A stretch of 64,000 bases of DNA from Banduia mediterranea (GCF_031846245.1 NZ_JAVRIC010000014.1:1-64000); one strand, 5' to 3'; numbered from the stretch's first letter, positions 1 to 14,307 are shown. Notes: generated from the sequence alone by a model not told the origin. Numbers and translations: made by a program.

Positions 1-90
1 GTCATTGAGGAAGATTGCTTGACGGGCATTGCCGCGCGCCATCACATGATCGATCGCGCCGGGGAATTCGATACGCAGAGGGCGGGCCAT
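1..90 (-). CDS. REP-associated tyrosine transposase (RAYT), N-terminal part cut by window edge
   Basis: Read on the minus strand from ATG at 90, the frame gives MARPLRIEFPGAIDHVMARG and then NARQAIFLND, and is still open at base 1. MARPLRIEFPGA..HV..RGN..Q.IF is the start of the Y1/REP-associated transposase family (TnpA_REP), single-strand transposases that mobilise or maintain REP palindromes. A near-identical copy lies at 32173-32325. The catalytic HUH and Tyr region would lie outside the window, so whether this copy is intact cannot be judged. It sits 40 bp from a REP-like repeat, as expected for this family. Confidence 0.6.
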   Translation of the reverse strand, partial: MARPLRIEFPGAIDHVMARGNARQAIFLND

Positions 91-132
91 GCGGGGAACG
101 TAGCGAAGCCAAAGAAATTTGGCAAGGAACAA

Positions 133-180
133 GACCTGACCCCGACGTCTGTTCGAGACCTGACCCCGACGTCTGTTCGG
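133..180. repeat. Tandem pair of a 24-bp REP-like unit
   Basis: Two consecutive 24-bp units (133-156 and 157-180) share GACCTGACCCCGACGTCTG and differ only in the last base. The core GACCTGACCCC recurs at 31890, 31921 and 32368 and in inverse at 31790 and 32089. The preceding GGCAAGGAACAA is also found beside the copies at 31921 and 32368. The unit sits just upstream of the RAYT start codon, the usual place for such repeats. Confidence 0.75.
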
Positions 181-588
181 TCGCTTCTTCGGTACTACGG
201 GCGCATCCGACTTCTCGACGGCGTCGGTGGCGGGATTTCGGTTTCCCTTCCCCGCCACGCCCGACTCACTACCCTCGGGCACCGTTGAGACCTCCCAGCT
301 CCTGTGCAAGTGACTTCCCGGCATGCTCAGGGTCTCCGACCGCGCAGGATCACAGCGCGGCTCGCGTGTTGCGCCGCGCTGTATGTGGCCTTCCGCCTTG
401 GGGAACGGCGTCAGCATCCCGAATCGAAAATTTCGCGGCTCAATGGCTCGCCTGCCGGTGTCCCCTGTCAACGCTTCGTCGCTCACCTCGCGATGACCAA
501 CGCATGACTCGGGGGCCAAGACGGTTCGCTACTCCTTTCCTGTATTGGACTTTCACCAACTATCACTTGCCAGTTTGTGCTGGCGCAC
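177..588 (-). mobile_element. Group II intron, 5' fragment only (truncated)
   Basis: On the minus strand the segment starting at 588 begins GTGCGCC, matching the GUGYG 5' end of group II introns. It then carries GGTGAAAGTCC (around 550), CCGAGTCATGCGTTGG (around 505) and GAAGCGTTGACAGGGG (around 470), phrases typical of bacterial group II domain I. At 322-324 an ATG opens a frame ending in SDAPVVPKKRPNR, resembling the start of intron-encoded reverse transcriptases. The intron stops at the REP-like repeat near 177, so the reverse transcriptase, domain V and the 3' splice site are gone. It cannot splice or move by itself. Confidence 0.75.
181..324 (-). pseudogene. N-terminal stub of group II intron reverse transcriptase/maturase
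   Basis: The frame from ATG at 324 (minus strand) begins MPGSHLHRSWEVSTVPEG and reaches KSDAPVVPKKRPNR before running into the REP-like unit at 180. An N-terminal leader ending in VPKK.PN precedes the reverse-transcriptase domain in many bacterial intron-encoded proteins. Only about 48 codons remain; there is no RT palm (YADD), maturase or HNH region, so it is a dead fragment. Recognition rests on the leader style plus the intron RNA motifs upstream of it. Confidence 0.6.
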
Positions 589-676
589 TCCCCTTTTTTG
601 CGACTTGTCGCCGCCACAGAGCAGAATTCTGCGTCGGTGATCGACGAGGTGCGGCAGACCGGCCCGCAGGACTGAG

Positions 677-702
677 GCGGGAACGCCAGGGCGCGCTCCC
701 GC
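677..702 (-). terminator. Hairpin just after the nuclease stop codon
   Basis: GCGGGA (677-682) and TCCCGC (697-702) form a 6-bp GC-rich stem with a 14-nt loop, about 10 nt beyond the stop of the minus-strand nuclease gene. No U-run follows on the minus strand, so it may be a weak or factor-dependent terminator or an mRNA-end stabiliser. Confidence 0.3.
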
Positions 703-711
703 CGGTTCCGC

Positions 712-3576
<2,865 letters not shown>

Positions 3577-3614
3577 GGGGAACTCCACGGATTTTCGGGG
3601 GGCTGCGAGTCTAA

Positions 3615-3925
3615 GTCGAGCATGTTGCATGCCGACTTCGCGTGGATGTCACGACGATTAAGGCATCCAGGGCCGCCTTAATGCGCAAGCCGGCAGTGGT
3701 CGTGGTTGCGGCGATCAGATTGACGACGACCTCGTGGCTTACCAGGGGTCGGCCACGCCAGTTCTCGGTAATGTGGCAGAACAACCGGTGCTCGATCTTG
3801 TTCCACTGGCTGGTGCCTGGCGGAAAGTGGCAGACGGAGATCTTCAATCCGGTGTCGTCGGCCAGACTCTGCAGCGATACCTTCCACAGGCGGGCACGCG
3901 AGCTGCTGCCGCCGCCATCCTCTGA
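3615..3925 (-). pseudogene. ISAzo13-type transposase, C-terminal remnant
   Basis: The minus-strand frame from about 3925 reads EDGGGSSSRARLWKVSLQSL, then LADDTGLKISVCHFPPGTSQ followed by WNKIEHRLF, WRGRPLVSHEVVV and LIAATTTTAGL. These are the characteristic C-terminal blocks of ISAzo13-family DDE transposases; the Glu in KIEHR belongs to the catalytic region. The N-terminal two-thirds is missing, the tail diverges after KAALDA, and no terminal inverted repeats are recognisable. It is a decayed insertion lying between the nuclease and the sensor kinase. Confidence 0.75.
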
Positions 3926-4017
3926 AGCGCCTGCATCGGCGGACGATGCGGGAGCGGAGCTGAAGAAGGTGGACGGGCCGGCGCTGAATGCCCGGAGAAC
4001 GATTCGATCCGCGGCGG

Positions 4018-5985
<1,968 letters not shown>

Positions 5986-6093
5986 GGCACAGCGTCCTTG
6001 AAAACCTGGCGTATGGTCGAGCGAGTGTAGGCCAGACTTGGGGCGTGCCGATAGCGGCCGACGGCCGCTTCGGGGACAGGCCGGCGGCTGGGC

Positions 6094-7488
6094 TTATCCG
6101 GCGGCACGCGCCCGTGCGATGGCGGCGCGCACCTGTCCTGGGCTGGTGCCACCGATGTGGTCGCGCGCGGCGACGGAGCCTTCCACGGTCAGCACCGCGT
6201 ACACGTCCTCGCCGATCAGGGCCGAATAGCCGCGCAGGGTGTCGATCGGCAGCTCCGAAAGATCGCAGCCCTGTTCCACGGCGTGCCCCACGGCGGCGCC
6301 GACCACGTGATGCGCGTCGCGGAACGCCAGCCCCTTGCGCACCAGGTAGTCGGCCAGATCGGTGGCGGTGGAATAGCCCTTGAACGCGGCTTCGCGACAG
6401 GTTTCGCGGTTCACGCCGATATGCGGAAACATGTCCGCGTACAGGCGCACGCAGGCGGATACCGTATCGATCGCGTCGAACAGCGGCTCCTTGTCTTCCT
6501 GATTGTCGCGGTTGTAGGCCAGCGGCTGGCCCTTCATCAACACCAGCAAGGCCTGCAGATCACCGATTACACGACCGCTCTTGCCACGGATCAGTTCGGG
6601 CACGTCCGGGTTCTTCTTCTGCGGCATGATGCTGGAACCGGTGCAGTAGCGGTCCGGCAGGCGGATGAAGCCGAACATCGGCGTGACCCACAGAATCAGC
6701 TCCTCGCTCCAGCGCGACAGGTGCACCTGGGTGAGGCTGGCGGCGGCGCAGAACTCGATCGCGAAATCCCGATCCGAAACGGCGTCCAGCGAATTCTCGG
6801 TCACCCCGTCGAAACCCAGTTGCTCGGCGACATATTCGCGGTCGATCGGATAGACCGTGCCGGCCAGCGCGGCCGAACCCAGCGGCAGAATATTGGTGCG
6901 GCGGCGCGCATCGATGAAGCGCGCACGGTCGCGCAGTATCTGCTCGCGCCAGGCCAGCATGTGATGGCCGAAGGTCACCGGCTGCGCGATCTGCAGGTGG
7001 GTGAAGCCCGGCATGATCGAATCGGCCTCGCGTTCGGCCAGATCCAGCAGGGCGTCGGCGAGGCGCGTCATGTCCGCCACCAGTGCGTCGATAGCGTCGC
7101 GTACATAGAGGCGGATATCGGTGGCGACCTGATCATTGCGGCTGCGCCCGGTATGCAGTTTCTTGCCGAGTTCGCCGATGTTCTCGGTCAAGCGCGCCTC
7201 GATGTTCATGTGCACGTCTTCGAGCGCGGTCTTCCATTCGAAGCGACCGGCTTCGATGTCGGCAAGAATGGCGTCGAGCCCGTCGACGATGATCTGGGCC
7301 TCGCCGTTCGCCAGCACGCCGACGCGCTCGAGCATGCGCGCGTGCGCCTGCGAACCGCGAATGTCGTGACGGTACAGGCGTTGGTCGAAGCTCACCGATT
7401 CGGAGAACCGCTCGACCAGTGCGGACGTGGATTCGCTGAAGCGTCCGCCCCAGAGTTTGCGATTGCCGTCCTGTGAATCCTGGCTCAT
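6094..7488 (-). CDS. argH: Argininosuccinate lyase
   Basis: 464 residues, normal for the family. Cleaves argininosuccinate to arginine and fumarate, the last step of arginine synthesis, as a cytosolic homotetramer. The fumarase/aspartase-superfamily signature [12 protein letters not shown] is present, as are HTGRSRNDQ and the early LWGGRFSE. Start at ATG 7488 ([17 protein letters not shown]) fits homologue length and has AAGG upstream; a longer frame reaching 7647 would run across the divergent promoter region. It is transcribed away from the AlgZ/AlgR pair, as in Pseudomonas. Confidence 0.96.
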   Translation of the reverse strand: MSQDSQDGNRKLWGGRFSESTSALVERFSESVSFDQRLYRHDIRGSQAHARMLERVGVLANGEAQIIVDGLDAILADIEAGRFEWKTALEDVHMNIEARLTENIGELGKKLHTGRSRNDQVATDIRLYVRDAIDALVADMTRLADALLDLAEREADSIMPGFTHLQIAQPVTFGHHMLAWREQILRDRARFIDARRRTNILPLGSAALAGTVYPIDREYVAEQLGFDGVTENSLDAVSDRDFAIEFCAAASLTQVHLSRWSEELILWVTPMFGFIRLPDRYCTGSSIMPQKKNPDVPELIRGKSGRVIGDLQALLVLMKGQPLAYNRDNQEDKEPLFDAIDTVSACVRLYADMFPHIGVNRETCREAAFKGYSTATDLADYLVRKGLAFRDAHHVVGAAVGHAVEQGCDLSELPIDTLRGYSALIGEDVYAVLTVEGSVAARDHIGGTSPGQVRAAIARARAAG

Positions 7489-7658
7489 GCATCCAACCTT
7501 CAAATTTGGGGCCGTAGTATAGAGGGCGCGTGGGGACGGATAGACGGCAGAACGGAAGTGGTGGTTCGCGCACCCGGGCCGGCTCCAATATAGTCCGCGC
7601 AACCGGGAGCGACGCCGCGTCGCGTCGAAGCACGAGCCAAGAGTCAAATATCATCAAC
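7489..7658. promoter_or_regulatory. Divergent argH / algZ intergenic promoter region
   Basis: This 170-bp gap separates divergent genes. On the minus strand TATACT (7516-7521) is a good -10 for argH, 28 bp before its ATG, although no good -35 is seen. On the plus strand TATAGT (7589-7594) is a plausible -10 for algZ, 65 bp before the GTG at 7659. Both calls rest on hexamer resemblance only. Confidence 0.4.
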
Positions 7659-8732
7659 GTGAACACCAGCCAGCCGTCGATCGATCTGCAGGGCCTGATC
7701 CCGAACTTCTGTCAGTGGCGGTCGCTGCTCACGCTGATGGTGCTGATGGAACTGGTCGCCGTGGTGCTGACGCTGGCAGGTCCAGCCGACGCCTCGCTGT
7801 TTCCGGCGCGCTTCATGTTGATCTCGCTGTACCTGCAATGGCTCGCCATCAGCGTGGCCGGCGTCTTGTGCGTGGCGCGGCGCTGGCTGCTGGTGGCGCG
7901 GGCCAGGATCGTGTTCTTCGTGAGCTGGGGCCTGATCCTGGCGGTGACGACCATCGTCAGCGACCTGGGCTATCGGCTGGCGCAGCTCGTGATCGACCAA
8001 GTGTATCTCTCGGGTGAAACCCGCTACCAGTTCGTGCTGCGCAATCTGGCGATCAGCGCCATCGTGGGCCTGATGCTGTTGCGCTATTTCTGGGCGCGCG
8101 ACCAGTGGCGCAGCCAGGTCACGGCCGAGGGCGAGGCGCGCTACCAGGCGCTGCACGCGCGCATCCGGCCGCACTTCCTGTTCAACAGCCTCAACAGCCT
8201 GGCGGCGCTGATCCCGATCAAGCCGGCGGCGGCGGAAATGATGGTTGAGGATCTCGCCGACCTGTTCCGCGTGAGCCTGGACACGCGCCACCGGCTGGTG
8301 CCGCTGCACGAGGAGCTCGACCTGGTACGCAAATATCTGCGCATCGAACAGACGCGGCTCGGCGCGCGCCTCGGCGCCGACTGGGACGTACCGGAATCGC
8401 TGATGAACGCGCAGATCCCGCTGCTGACGATCCAGCCGCTGGTGGAGAATGCGGTCTATCACGGCGTGGCCAAGGTGGCCGGCGCCGCAACCATCGCGGT
8501 GCGCGCCCAGGACAACGGACACCACATGCTGATCGATGTTGAAAACCCCCTGCCGCCCGATGACGAACCGGGCCATACCGGTTCGCGCACGGCGGTCGAA
8601 AACATTGCCCAGCGCCTGCGCCTGATTTACGGTGAGGGCGCAACGTTGGCGCTGGATCGCAGCGAGGGTGTGTTTCGAGCCCGGCTGCGTTTACCGATAG
8701 TGGACGCAGGAAAGTCCGGATACCAAGCATGA
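7659..8732 (+). CDS. algZ: AlgZ/FimS-type sensor histidine kinase (LytS-like His_kinase domain)
   Basis: 357 residues from GTG 7659. This start gives a family-like length and N-terminus (PNFCQW before the first membrane helix); earlier in-frame starts lie in the argH promoter. Hydrophobic segments cover roughly residues 22-140. The kinase part has the His_kinase (LytS/AlgZ) motif RPHFLFNSLNSL with His172, then VENAVYHG and an ATPase end lacking classical G boxes. The partner response regulator overlaps its stop (ATGA). In Pseudomonas, AlgZ/FimS and AlgR govern alginate and type IV pili; the targets here are unknown. Confidence 0.88.
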   Translation: MNTSQPSIDLQGLIPNFCQWRSLLTLMVLMELVAVVLTLAGPADASLFPARFMLISLYLQWLAISVAGVLCVARRWLLVARARIVFFVSWGLILAVTTIVSDLGYRLAQLVIDQVYLSGETRYQFVLRNLAISAIVGLMLLRYFWARDQWRSQVTAEGEARYQALHARIRPHFLFNSLNSLAALIPIKPAAAEMMVEDLADLFRVSLDTRHRLVPLHEELDLVRKYLRIEQTRLGARLGADWDVPESLMNAQIPLLTIQPLVENAVYHGVAKVAGAATIAVRAQDNGHHMLIDVENPLPPDDEPGHTGSRTAVENIAQRLRLIYGEGATLALDRSEGVFRARLRLPIVDAGKSGYQA

Positions 8733-9481
8733 GAGTCGTAATCGTCGATGACGAACCCTTGGCGCGTGAACGCCTGCGCCGCCTCCTGACGGAGTTCCCG
8801 GGCTATGACGTGGTCGGCGAGGCCGGCGACGGCGAGGCCGCCCTGGAACTGATCGACGAGGAGCAGCCCGATCTGGTGTTTCTGGACATCCGCATGGGCG
8901 GCATGGACGGCCTGCAGGTCGCGCGGCAGCTATCGGAGGAGGACGTGCCGCCAGCCGTGATCTTCACCACGGCCTACGCCGAGCACGCGCTGTCGGCTTT
9001 CGACACCGCGGCGACCGCCTATCTGCTCAAACCGATTCGCAAGGAAAAACTGCTCGACGCGATGGTCAAGGTGCGGCGTCCCAGTCGCGCGCAACGCCCT
9101 GGCGGTGAAGCCAAGCCCGGCGACCGGCCCAAGCGCGAGTTCGTGCTGGCAACCACACGCGACGGCCTGATCCGCGTGCCGGCCGATGACATCGTCTACT
9201 TTCTGGCCGATCAGAAATACACCACCGTGCACCATCTGCATGGCGAGGTGCTGATCGAGGAGTCACTGAAAACCCTGGAGCATGACTTCGAGCCCTGGTT
9301 CCTGCGCGTGCACCGCAAGGCGCTGGTGGCCACGCGCTTCATCCAGGCACTGGAGCGCGGTCGTGGTGAGGACGAGCATCACTGGTTGCGACTGCGTCAC
9401 GCCCATAAACTGTTGCCGGTGTCGCGGCGCCGCCTGGCCGAGGTCCGTCGTTTCATCACCGAAAGTTCACACGGCGAATAG
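8729..9481 (+). CDS. algR: AlgR-type LytTR response regulator
   Basis: 250 residues. Receiver domain 1-120 with VDDEP, phospho-acceptor Asp53 ([10 protein letters not shown]), the conserved Thr ([10 protein letters not shown]) and Lys (LLKPI). A LytTR DNA-binding domain occupies about 137-245 ([36 protein letters not shown]). Its ATG overlaps the kinase stop codon, so the two are translationally coupled. Cognate regulator of the preceding kinase; the neighbouring hemC follows 50 bp later on the same strand, as in Pseudomonas. Confidence 0.92.
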   Translation: MRVVIVDDEPLARERLRRLLTEFPGYDVVGEAGDGEAALELIDEEQPDLVFLDIRMGGMDGLQVARQLSEEDVPPAVIFTTAYAEHALSAFDTAATAYLLKPIRKEKLLDAMVKVRRPSRAQRPGGEAKPGDRPKREFVLATTRDGLIRVPADDIVYFLADQKYTTVHHLHGEVLIEESLKTLEHDFEPWFLRVHRKALVATRFIQALERGRGEDEHHWLRLRHAHKLLPVSRRRLAEVRRFITESSHGE

Positions 9482-9531
9482 ACGTCGTCCGGACTTCCTG
9501 CACGCCGCCCGTCGTTCAAGGTCGCCATTAC

Positions 9532-10464
9532 ATGAATTCGCGCAGCCTGCGCATCGCCACCCGCCGCAGTCCGCTCGCCCTCTGGCAGGCCGAGCATGTG
9601 AAAGCGCGCCTGTGCGCGGCGCACCCAGGACTTGGGGTCGAATTGCTGCCGATGAGCACCGCCGGCGATCGCCTGCTCGGCCAGTCCCTGGCCACGGCCG
9701 GCGGCAAGGGCCTGTTCGTCAAGGAACTCGAAGTGGCCATGCTGGAAGGCCGTGCCGATCTCGCCGTGCATTCGATGAAGGACGTGCCTGTGCAGCTTCC
9801 GGACGGCATGACGCTGGGCGCGCTGCTGGCCGGTGAGGATCCGCGAGACGCCTTCGTTTCGAATGCACATGAGAGCCTCGACCATCTGCCGCGCGGCGCC
9901 ATCGTCGGCACCGCCAGCCTGCGCCGCGCCTCGCAGCTGCGCGCGCTGCGTCCGGACCTGGCGGTGGAACCCTTGCGCGGCAACGTCAACACCCGTCTCG
10001 CCAAGCTCGACAACCGCGAGTACGACGCGATCATCCTGGCCTGCGCCGGCCTCGACCGCCTGGGTTTTTCGGAGCGGATACGCGAGCGTTTCGCAGTCAC
10101 GCGGATGCTGCCGGCGATCGCGCAGGGCGTGGTCGGCGTGGAATGTCGCGCAGACGACCAGCAACTGCACGACTGGCTGGCGCCGCTGCACGACGAACAC
10201 TCGGCGCTGCGTTTGCGTGCCGAACGCGCCTTCAACGCGCGTCTAGGCGGCGCCTGCCAGGTACCGGTGGCCGGCCACGCCACCGCGAGCGGCGAGCGCC
10301 TGCGGCTGGTCGGGCTGGTCGGCGCAGCCGATGGTACGCAGATCGTTCGGGGCGAGATCGGAGGTCCGGTCGACGAGGCGGCGCAGCTCGGGTTGAACCT
10401 TGCCGAGCGCCTGCTGGACGATGGCGCCGCTGCGATCCTGCGCAACCTCGGCATCGAGGTCTGA
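9532..10464 (+). CDS. hemC: Porphobilinogen deaminase (hydroxymethylbilane synthase)
   Basis: 310 residues, full length. Polymerises four porphobilinogens to hydroxymethylbilane in the cytosol. Visible family blocks: [21 protein letters not shown] (with the catalytic Asp), [19 protein letters not shown], and Cys242 in LGGACQVP, which holds the dipyrromethane cofactor. One base separates its stop from the next gene, which encodes the following enzyme of the pathway. Confidence 0.97.
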   Translation: MNSRSLRIATRRSPLALWQAEHVKARLCAAHPGLGVELLPMSTAGDRLLGQSLATAGGKGLFVKELEVAMLEGRADLAVHSMKDVPVQLPDGMTLGALLAGEDPRDAFVSNAHESLDHLPRGAIVGTASLRRASQLRALRPDLAVEPLRGNVNTRLAKLDNREYDAIILACAGLDRLGFSERIRERFAVTRMLPAIAQGVVGVECRADDQQLHDWLAPLHDEHSALRLRAERAFNARLGGACQVPVAGHATASGERLRLVGLVGAADGTQIVRGEIGGPVDEAAQLGLNLAERLLDDGAAAILRNLGIEV

Positions 10465-10465
10465 G

Positions 10466-12400
10466 ATGAACGAGCCGATTGATGGCAAAGCGACCGAGCC
10501 GGCGGATACGAGCCTGCTGGGCCGCCGTATCCTGGTGACGCGCCCGGCAGCGCAGGCCGAGGCCTTGTGCGCGGAAATCGAACGCCGAGGTGGAACCGCA
10601 CTGCGTCTGCCGCTGCTTTCGGTTGAAGCCGTCGGCGACACAGCCCTGCAACGACTGGCGGCGAATACCGAAGCCGACTGGTGGATCTTCACCAGCAGCA
10701 ACGCGGTGCGCTTTGCCGCGCAGGCAGAAGGTCTCGCATGGCCCGCGCAGATCGCCGCCGTGGGCGCGGCCACCGCGCATGCGCTGGAGTCCGCCGGCCA
10801 TCCGGTGCAGGCGGTTCCCAGCCACTCATATTCCAGCGCCGCGCTGCTGGAACTGCCGCCGATGCAGGCTGTTTCCGGCAGTCGCGTGGTCATCGTGACC
10901 GGCGAGGAGGGCCTGCCGACGCTGGCCGACAGCCTGCGCGCGCGCGGCGCCAAGGTCGAGGTGGTTCCGGTCTATCGGCGCGTCCGTGTGCCCTACGGTG
11001 AGGCCGAGATCGCGGCGGCGATCGAACGCAGCGACCTGTTGATTTTGACCAGTGGCGACGCTCTGCAACACCTGCTCGAATCGATTCAGAATGATGCCGT
11101 TCGTGCACGCCTGCTCAGGCTGCCGGTGGTGGTCCCGAGCGTGCGTGTGCTAGAACTGGCGACGGCCGCAGGCTTTGAACGGGAGCCGATACTCCCGAAT
11201 TCGATGTCCGACGCGGCGCTGGTGCAAGCCCTGGAACGTTGGGGGGCACCCACTGAGCCTGCCCCACAATCACCGATGACCGAACCGAATCCCATTCCAG
11301 AAAAGCCCATCACCTCACCGCCGCCGCCAGCTTCGCAGTCGCGCGCGCCGGCCCCGGCCGCACCGGCGGGGCGTCGCGGTGTTCTGGGCTTCTTCGTCGG
11401 TCTTGCCTGGCTAGTGCTGTTGCTGCTCACCGCCGTGGTCGCCTACGGCGGCTGGATGGCCTGGCAGTTTCGCGAACAGGCGCTGGACGCACTGGACGCG
11501 CAGCAGACGCTGCTGTCACGGACCTCGCGCGACGCGACCGGCGCCGGCGCGGAACTGCGCCAGCTGGAAACGCGCCAGGGCGACCTTGGACAAACTCAGC
11601 GCAAGTTCGGCAGCGAACTGGAGACCATGCGCCAGCGCTTCGATGACAGCGAGAAAATGCTCGCCGAGATTTCGGAATCCGTGCGTGGCGGCCGTACCGA
11701 CCTGCAACTGGTCGCGGTCGAGCAACTGCTGTTCATCGCCAACGAACGCCTGCAGCTCGCCCGTGATGTTCCCGGCGCAGCACGCGCGCTGGATCTGGCC
11801 GACCGCCGCCTCGCGGTGCTCGCCGATCCTCGCCTGTTCAAGGTGCGCGAGGCGATCGCCGCCGAAAAGCGGGCGCTGGCCTCGCTGCCGGCAGCCGATC
11901 GCGCCTCGGCGGCGCTGGCACTGTCGAGCCTGATCGTGCAGGTGCCGAACCTGCCGCTGGCCCGCAGCCGTCCCGACAACTATCAGGTTGGATCGCCGGC
12001 CGACGTCGGCACGGCGCAGGACATGCCCTGGTGGCGCGTCGCCTGGCATCGGATGGGCTTGGCCCTGTCCACGGTGTTCACCCTGCGCCGCAGCGATGCG
12101 CCGATCGAACCCCTGCTCGCGCCCGAACAACGCGAACTGGTCCAGACCATCTTGCTGCTCAAGCTGGAGGCGACGCGCGCGGCCCTGCTCGGTGGCAATA
12201 CCGGCCAATTCCGCGAGAGCCTGACCAGCGCGATCGATTGGCTGCGTGCGCGCTACGCGCTGTCCGACCCGGCGGTGGCCTCGGCCGTCGACGAACTCCA
12301 GGCGCAGCAACAACTCGAACTGGAACCGCCGCTGCCGGACCTCACGAGCAGCCTGACGGCGCTGCGCGGCGTCATGGAAGCACCGTCGCCGCGCCAATGA
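10466..12400 (+). CDS. hemDX: Fused uroporphyrinogen-III synthase (HemD) and HemX membrane protein
   Basis: 644-residue single reading frame. Residues 1-260 are a HemD domain (RRILVTRPAAQAEAL, WIFTSSNAV, VVIVTGEEGL, LILTSGDALQHLL) that cyclises hydroxymethylbilane. Residues 261-303 are a Pro/Ala-rich linker. Residues about 305-330 form one membrane helix (FFVGLAWLVLLLLTAVVAYG), followed by a coiled-coil and a periplasmic HemX-like domain (LVAVEQLLFIANERLQLARD). Met271 (MTEPNPIPEK) inside the linker could be the old HemX start. Such fusions are known in some proteobacteria. It overlaps hemY by ATGA. Confidence 0.93.
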   Translation: MNEPIDGKATEPADTSLLGRRILVTRPAAQAEALCAEIERRGGTALRLPLLSVEAVGDTALQRLAANTEADWWIFTSSNAVRFAAQAEGLAWPAQIAAVGAATAHALESAGHPVQAVPSHSYSSAALLELPPMQAVSGSRVVIVTGEEGLPTLADSLRARGAKVEVVPVYRRVRVPYGEAEIAAAIERSDLLILTSGDALQHLLESIQNDAVRARLLRLPVVVPSVRVLELATAAGFEREPILPNSMSDAALVQALERWGAPTEPAPQSPMTEPNPIPEKPITSPPPPASQSRAPAPAAPAGRRGVLGFFVGLAWLVLLLLTAVVAYGGWMAWQFREQALDALDAQQTLLSRTSRDATGAGAELRQLETRQGDLGQTQRKFGSELETMRQRFDDSEKMLAEISESVRGGRTDLQLVAVEQLLFIANERLQLARDVPGAARALDLADRRLAVLADPRLFKVREAIAAEKRALASLPAADRASAALALSSLIVQVPNLPLARSRPDNYQVGSPADVGTAQDMPWWRVAWHRMGLALSTVFTLRRSDAPIEPLLAPEQRELVQTILLLKLEATRAALLGGNTGQFRESLTSAIDWLRARYALSDPAVASAVDELQAQQQLELEPPLPDLTSSLTALRGVMEAPSPRQ

Positions 12401-13593
12401 TTCAAGTCCTGATCCTGCTTGCCCTCGTCTTCGCCGCCGGTGCCGCGGCCGCCGTACTGATGGGCGATCAAAACGGCTACGTCCTGCTGAGCTACGGCCA
12501 CTGGACGCTGGAAACCTCGGTCGTGATCTTCGTGCTGAGCCTGCTCATCGCGTTGTTGCTGCTGAACTACGGCCTGCGCCTGCTGCTGGGAACCTTGCGG
12601 CTGCCGACGCGGGTTCGTAGCGCCTACGACCAGCGCCGGCAGCGCCTGGCCCGCGAATCCTTCGAGACGGGCTTGCTGGACTGGCTGTCCGGGCGCTGGC
12701 ACCGCGCCGAGGTCGAATTGGTGCGCCGTGCCGCCGATCATGACGCCGGCGGACTCAACATGCTGCTCGCCGCTCAGGCCGCGCACCACAGCGGTGAAAC
12801 CGAACGTCGCGATCATTACCTGCGCCTGGCGCTGGAGCGCGAGGATCCGCAGCTGCGTTTCGCGGCACGGCTGCTACGCGCACGCATTGCGATCGATGAC
12901 GGCGATTACGCCTATGCGCAGGAACGCCTGCCGACACTGCGCGAAGAAGCGCCCAGGCACAGCGGCCTGGTGGAACTTTCGGCGCGGCTGTACCGCGAGA
13001 GCGGGGACTGGGAAGCGCTGCGAAAGCTGCTCATCGAGAGCGAACGCATGAAGGTGTTTGCGCCCGCGCAGTTCCGTGCCCTGCTGATCGAGGCCAGCCA
13101 TCGCGGATTGACGCAGGCTGCGGCAAGCGGGCGTCTGGACGCCGCCAAGGCGCTTTGGGCCCAAACGCCGACGGCGCTGCGTGGCGAGCGCGAGGTGCGC
13201 AACGCCTACATCCGGGCACTGGCGCAGCTGAATGCGCACGCCGAAGCGGCGGCGCTCATCGCCAATGTGCTGAAGACCGAGTGGGACGCCGAACTGGTGC
13301 AGGTGTTCAGCGCGCTGTCGCCGCCCGACGGCATCGGTGCGCTGGCCTCGGTCGAGCAATGGCTCAATCAGTACGGCGAGCGCCCGGAGTTGCTATATGC
13401 CGCGGCCCGCGCCTGTCTCGACAACAAACTGTGGGGCAAGGCGCGCGCCTATCTGGAGGCGGGCCTGCGCATACGGCCGGACGCGGCGACCTATCTCGAA
13501 CTGGCGCGGCTGATCGAACGCAGCCCCGAAGGCGGCGACGCCGACGCAATCTATCGCGAAGGCCTGGCGGCAGCCGTCAAACCCGCCGTCTGA
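12397..13593 (+). CDS. hemY: HemY, TPR-like membrane protein of the haem cluster
   Basis: 398 residues. Two N-terminal membrane helices (about 2-22 and 42-64) precede a helical-repeat domain rich in paired Ala/Leu helices with TPR-like repeats in the second half (ELLYAAARACLDNKLWGKAR; YLEAGLRIRPDAATYLELA). This is the HemY_N/TPR protein of gammaproteobacterial hemCDXY operons, thought to scaffold late haem-synthesis enzymes; it is unrelated to protoporphyrinogen oxidase HemY of Bacillus. Start ATG overlaps the hemDX stop. Confidence 0.92.
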   Translation: MIQVLILLALVFAAGAAAAVLMGDQNGYVLLSYGHWTLETSVVIFVLSLLIALLLLNYGLRLLLGTLRLPTRVRSAYDQRRQRLARESFETGLLDWLSGRWHRAEVELVRRAADHDAGGLNMLLAAQAAHHSGETERRDHYLRLALEREDPQLRFAARLLRARIAIDDGDYAYAQERLPTLREEAPRHSGLVELSARLYRESGDWEALRKLLIESERMKVFAPAQFRALLIEASHRGLTQAAASGRLDAAKALWAQTPTALRGEREVRNAYIRALAQLNAHAEAAALIANVLKTEWDAELVQVFSALSPPDGIGALASVEQWLNQYGERPELLYAAARACLDNKLWGKARAYLEAGLRIRPDAATYLELARLIERSPEGGDADAIYREGLAAAVKPAV

Positions 13594-13644
13594 GACACGA
13601 CGATGCACTTTCGGCGGCTCGCCATCCAAGGCTGCGAACAGAAG

Positions 13645-13673
13645 TTTCCAAGCCCATAGGCGCGGAGTATGCT
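13645..13673 (+). promoter_or_regulatory. Candidate sigma-70 promoter for the his operon
   Basis: TTTCCA (13645-13650), a 17-bp spacer and TATGCT (13668-13673) lie 39 bp before the hisB ATG. GGCGC and GCGCC flank the -10, and CCCTTTT follows, so the same bases could also act as a weak terminator for the hem operon. Confidence 0.45.
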
Positions 13674-13711
13674 AGCGCCCCTTTTCGCCAGCCGGGACCC
13701 TGCTTCCCTCG

Positions 13712-14302
13712 ATGTCCGCACGTAAGGCCAGCGTCGCCAGAGAAACCCGAGAAACCAAAATCCGCGTCGAACTCGACCTGGACGGCACCGGGCACGCCGA
13801 ACTCGATACCGGGATCGCCTTCCTCGATCACATGCTCGATCAGGTGGCCCGTCACGGCATGATCGACCTGCTGGTGGACTGCGTCGGCGATCGCCATATC
13901 GACGACCATCACAGCGTCGAGGACATCGGCATCACGGTCGGCCAGGCGCTGGCGCAGGCCTGGGGCGACAAGTCCGGCGTGCGTCGCTACGGTCATGCCT
14001 ATGTGCCGCTCGACGAAGCGCTGGCGCGCGTCGTGGTGGACCTGTCCGGCCGGCCCGGTCTGGAATGGTTCGTCGAATTCTCGCGCGCGCGCATCGGCAG
14101 TTTCGATGTGGACCTGTTCCGCGAATTCTTCCAGGGCCTCGTCAATCACGCGCAGATCACGCTGCACGTGGACAGCCTGCGCGGGCGCAACAGCCACCAC
14201 GTGGCGGAAACCATCTTCAAGGCATTCGGACGCGCGCTGCGCATGGCCGTGGAGCCCGATCCACGCGCGTCCGGCATCCCGTCGACCAAAGGCCGTCTGT
14301 AG
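13712..14302 (+). CDS. hisB: Imidazoleglycerol-phosphate dehydratase (monofunctional)
   Basis: 196 residues, the size of the single-domain enzyme; no N-terminal histidinol-phosphatase domain is fused, unlike in E. coli. Removes water from imidazoleglycerol phosphate. Metal-binding His motifs are visible: [26 protein letters not shown] and [10 protein letters not shown]. First gene of hisBHAF, with hisH starting 5 bp after its stop. Start ATG 13712 gives [17 protein letters not shown]. Confidence 0.97.
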   Translation: MSARKASVARETRETKIRVELDLDGTGHAELDTGIAFLDHMLDQVARHGMIDLLVDCVGDRHIDDHHSVEDIGITVGQALAQAWGDKSGVRRYGHAYVPLDEALARVVVDLSGRPGLEWFVEFSRARIGSFDVDLFREFFQGLVNHAQITLHVDSLRGRNSHHVAETIFKAFGRALRMAVEPDPRASGIPSTKGRL

Positions 14303-14307
14303 AGAAT

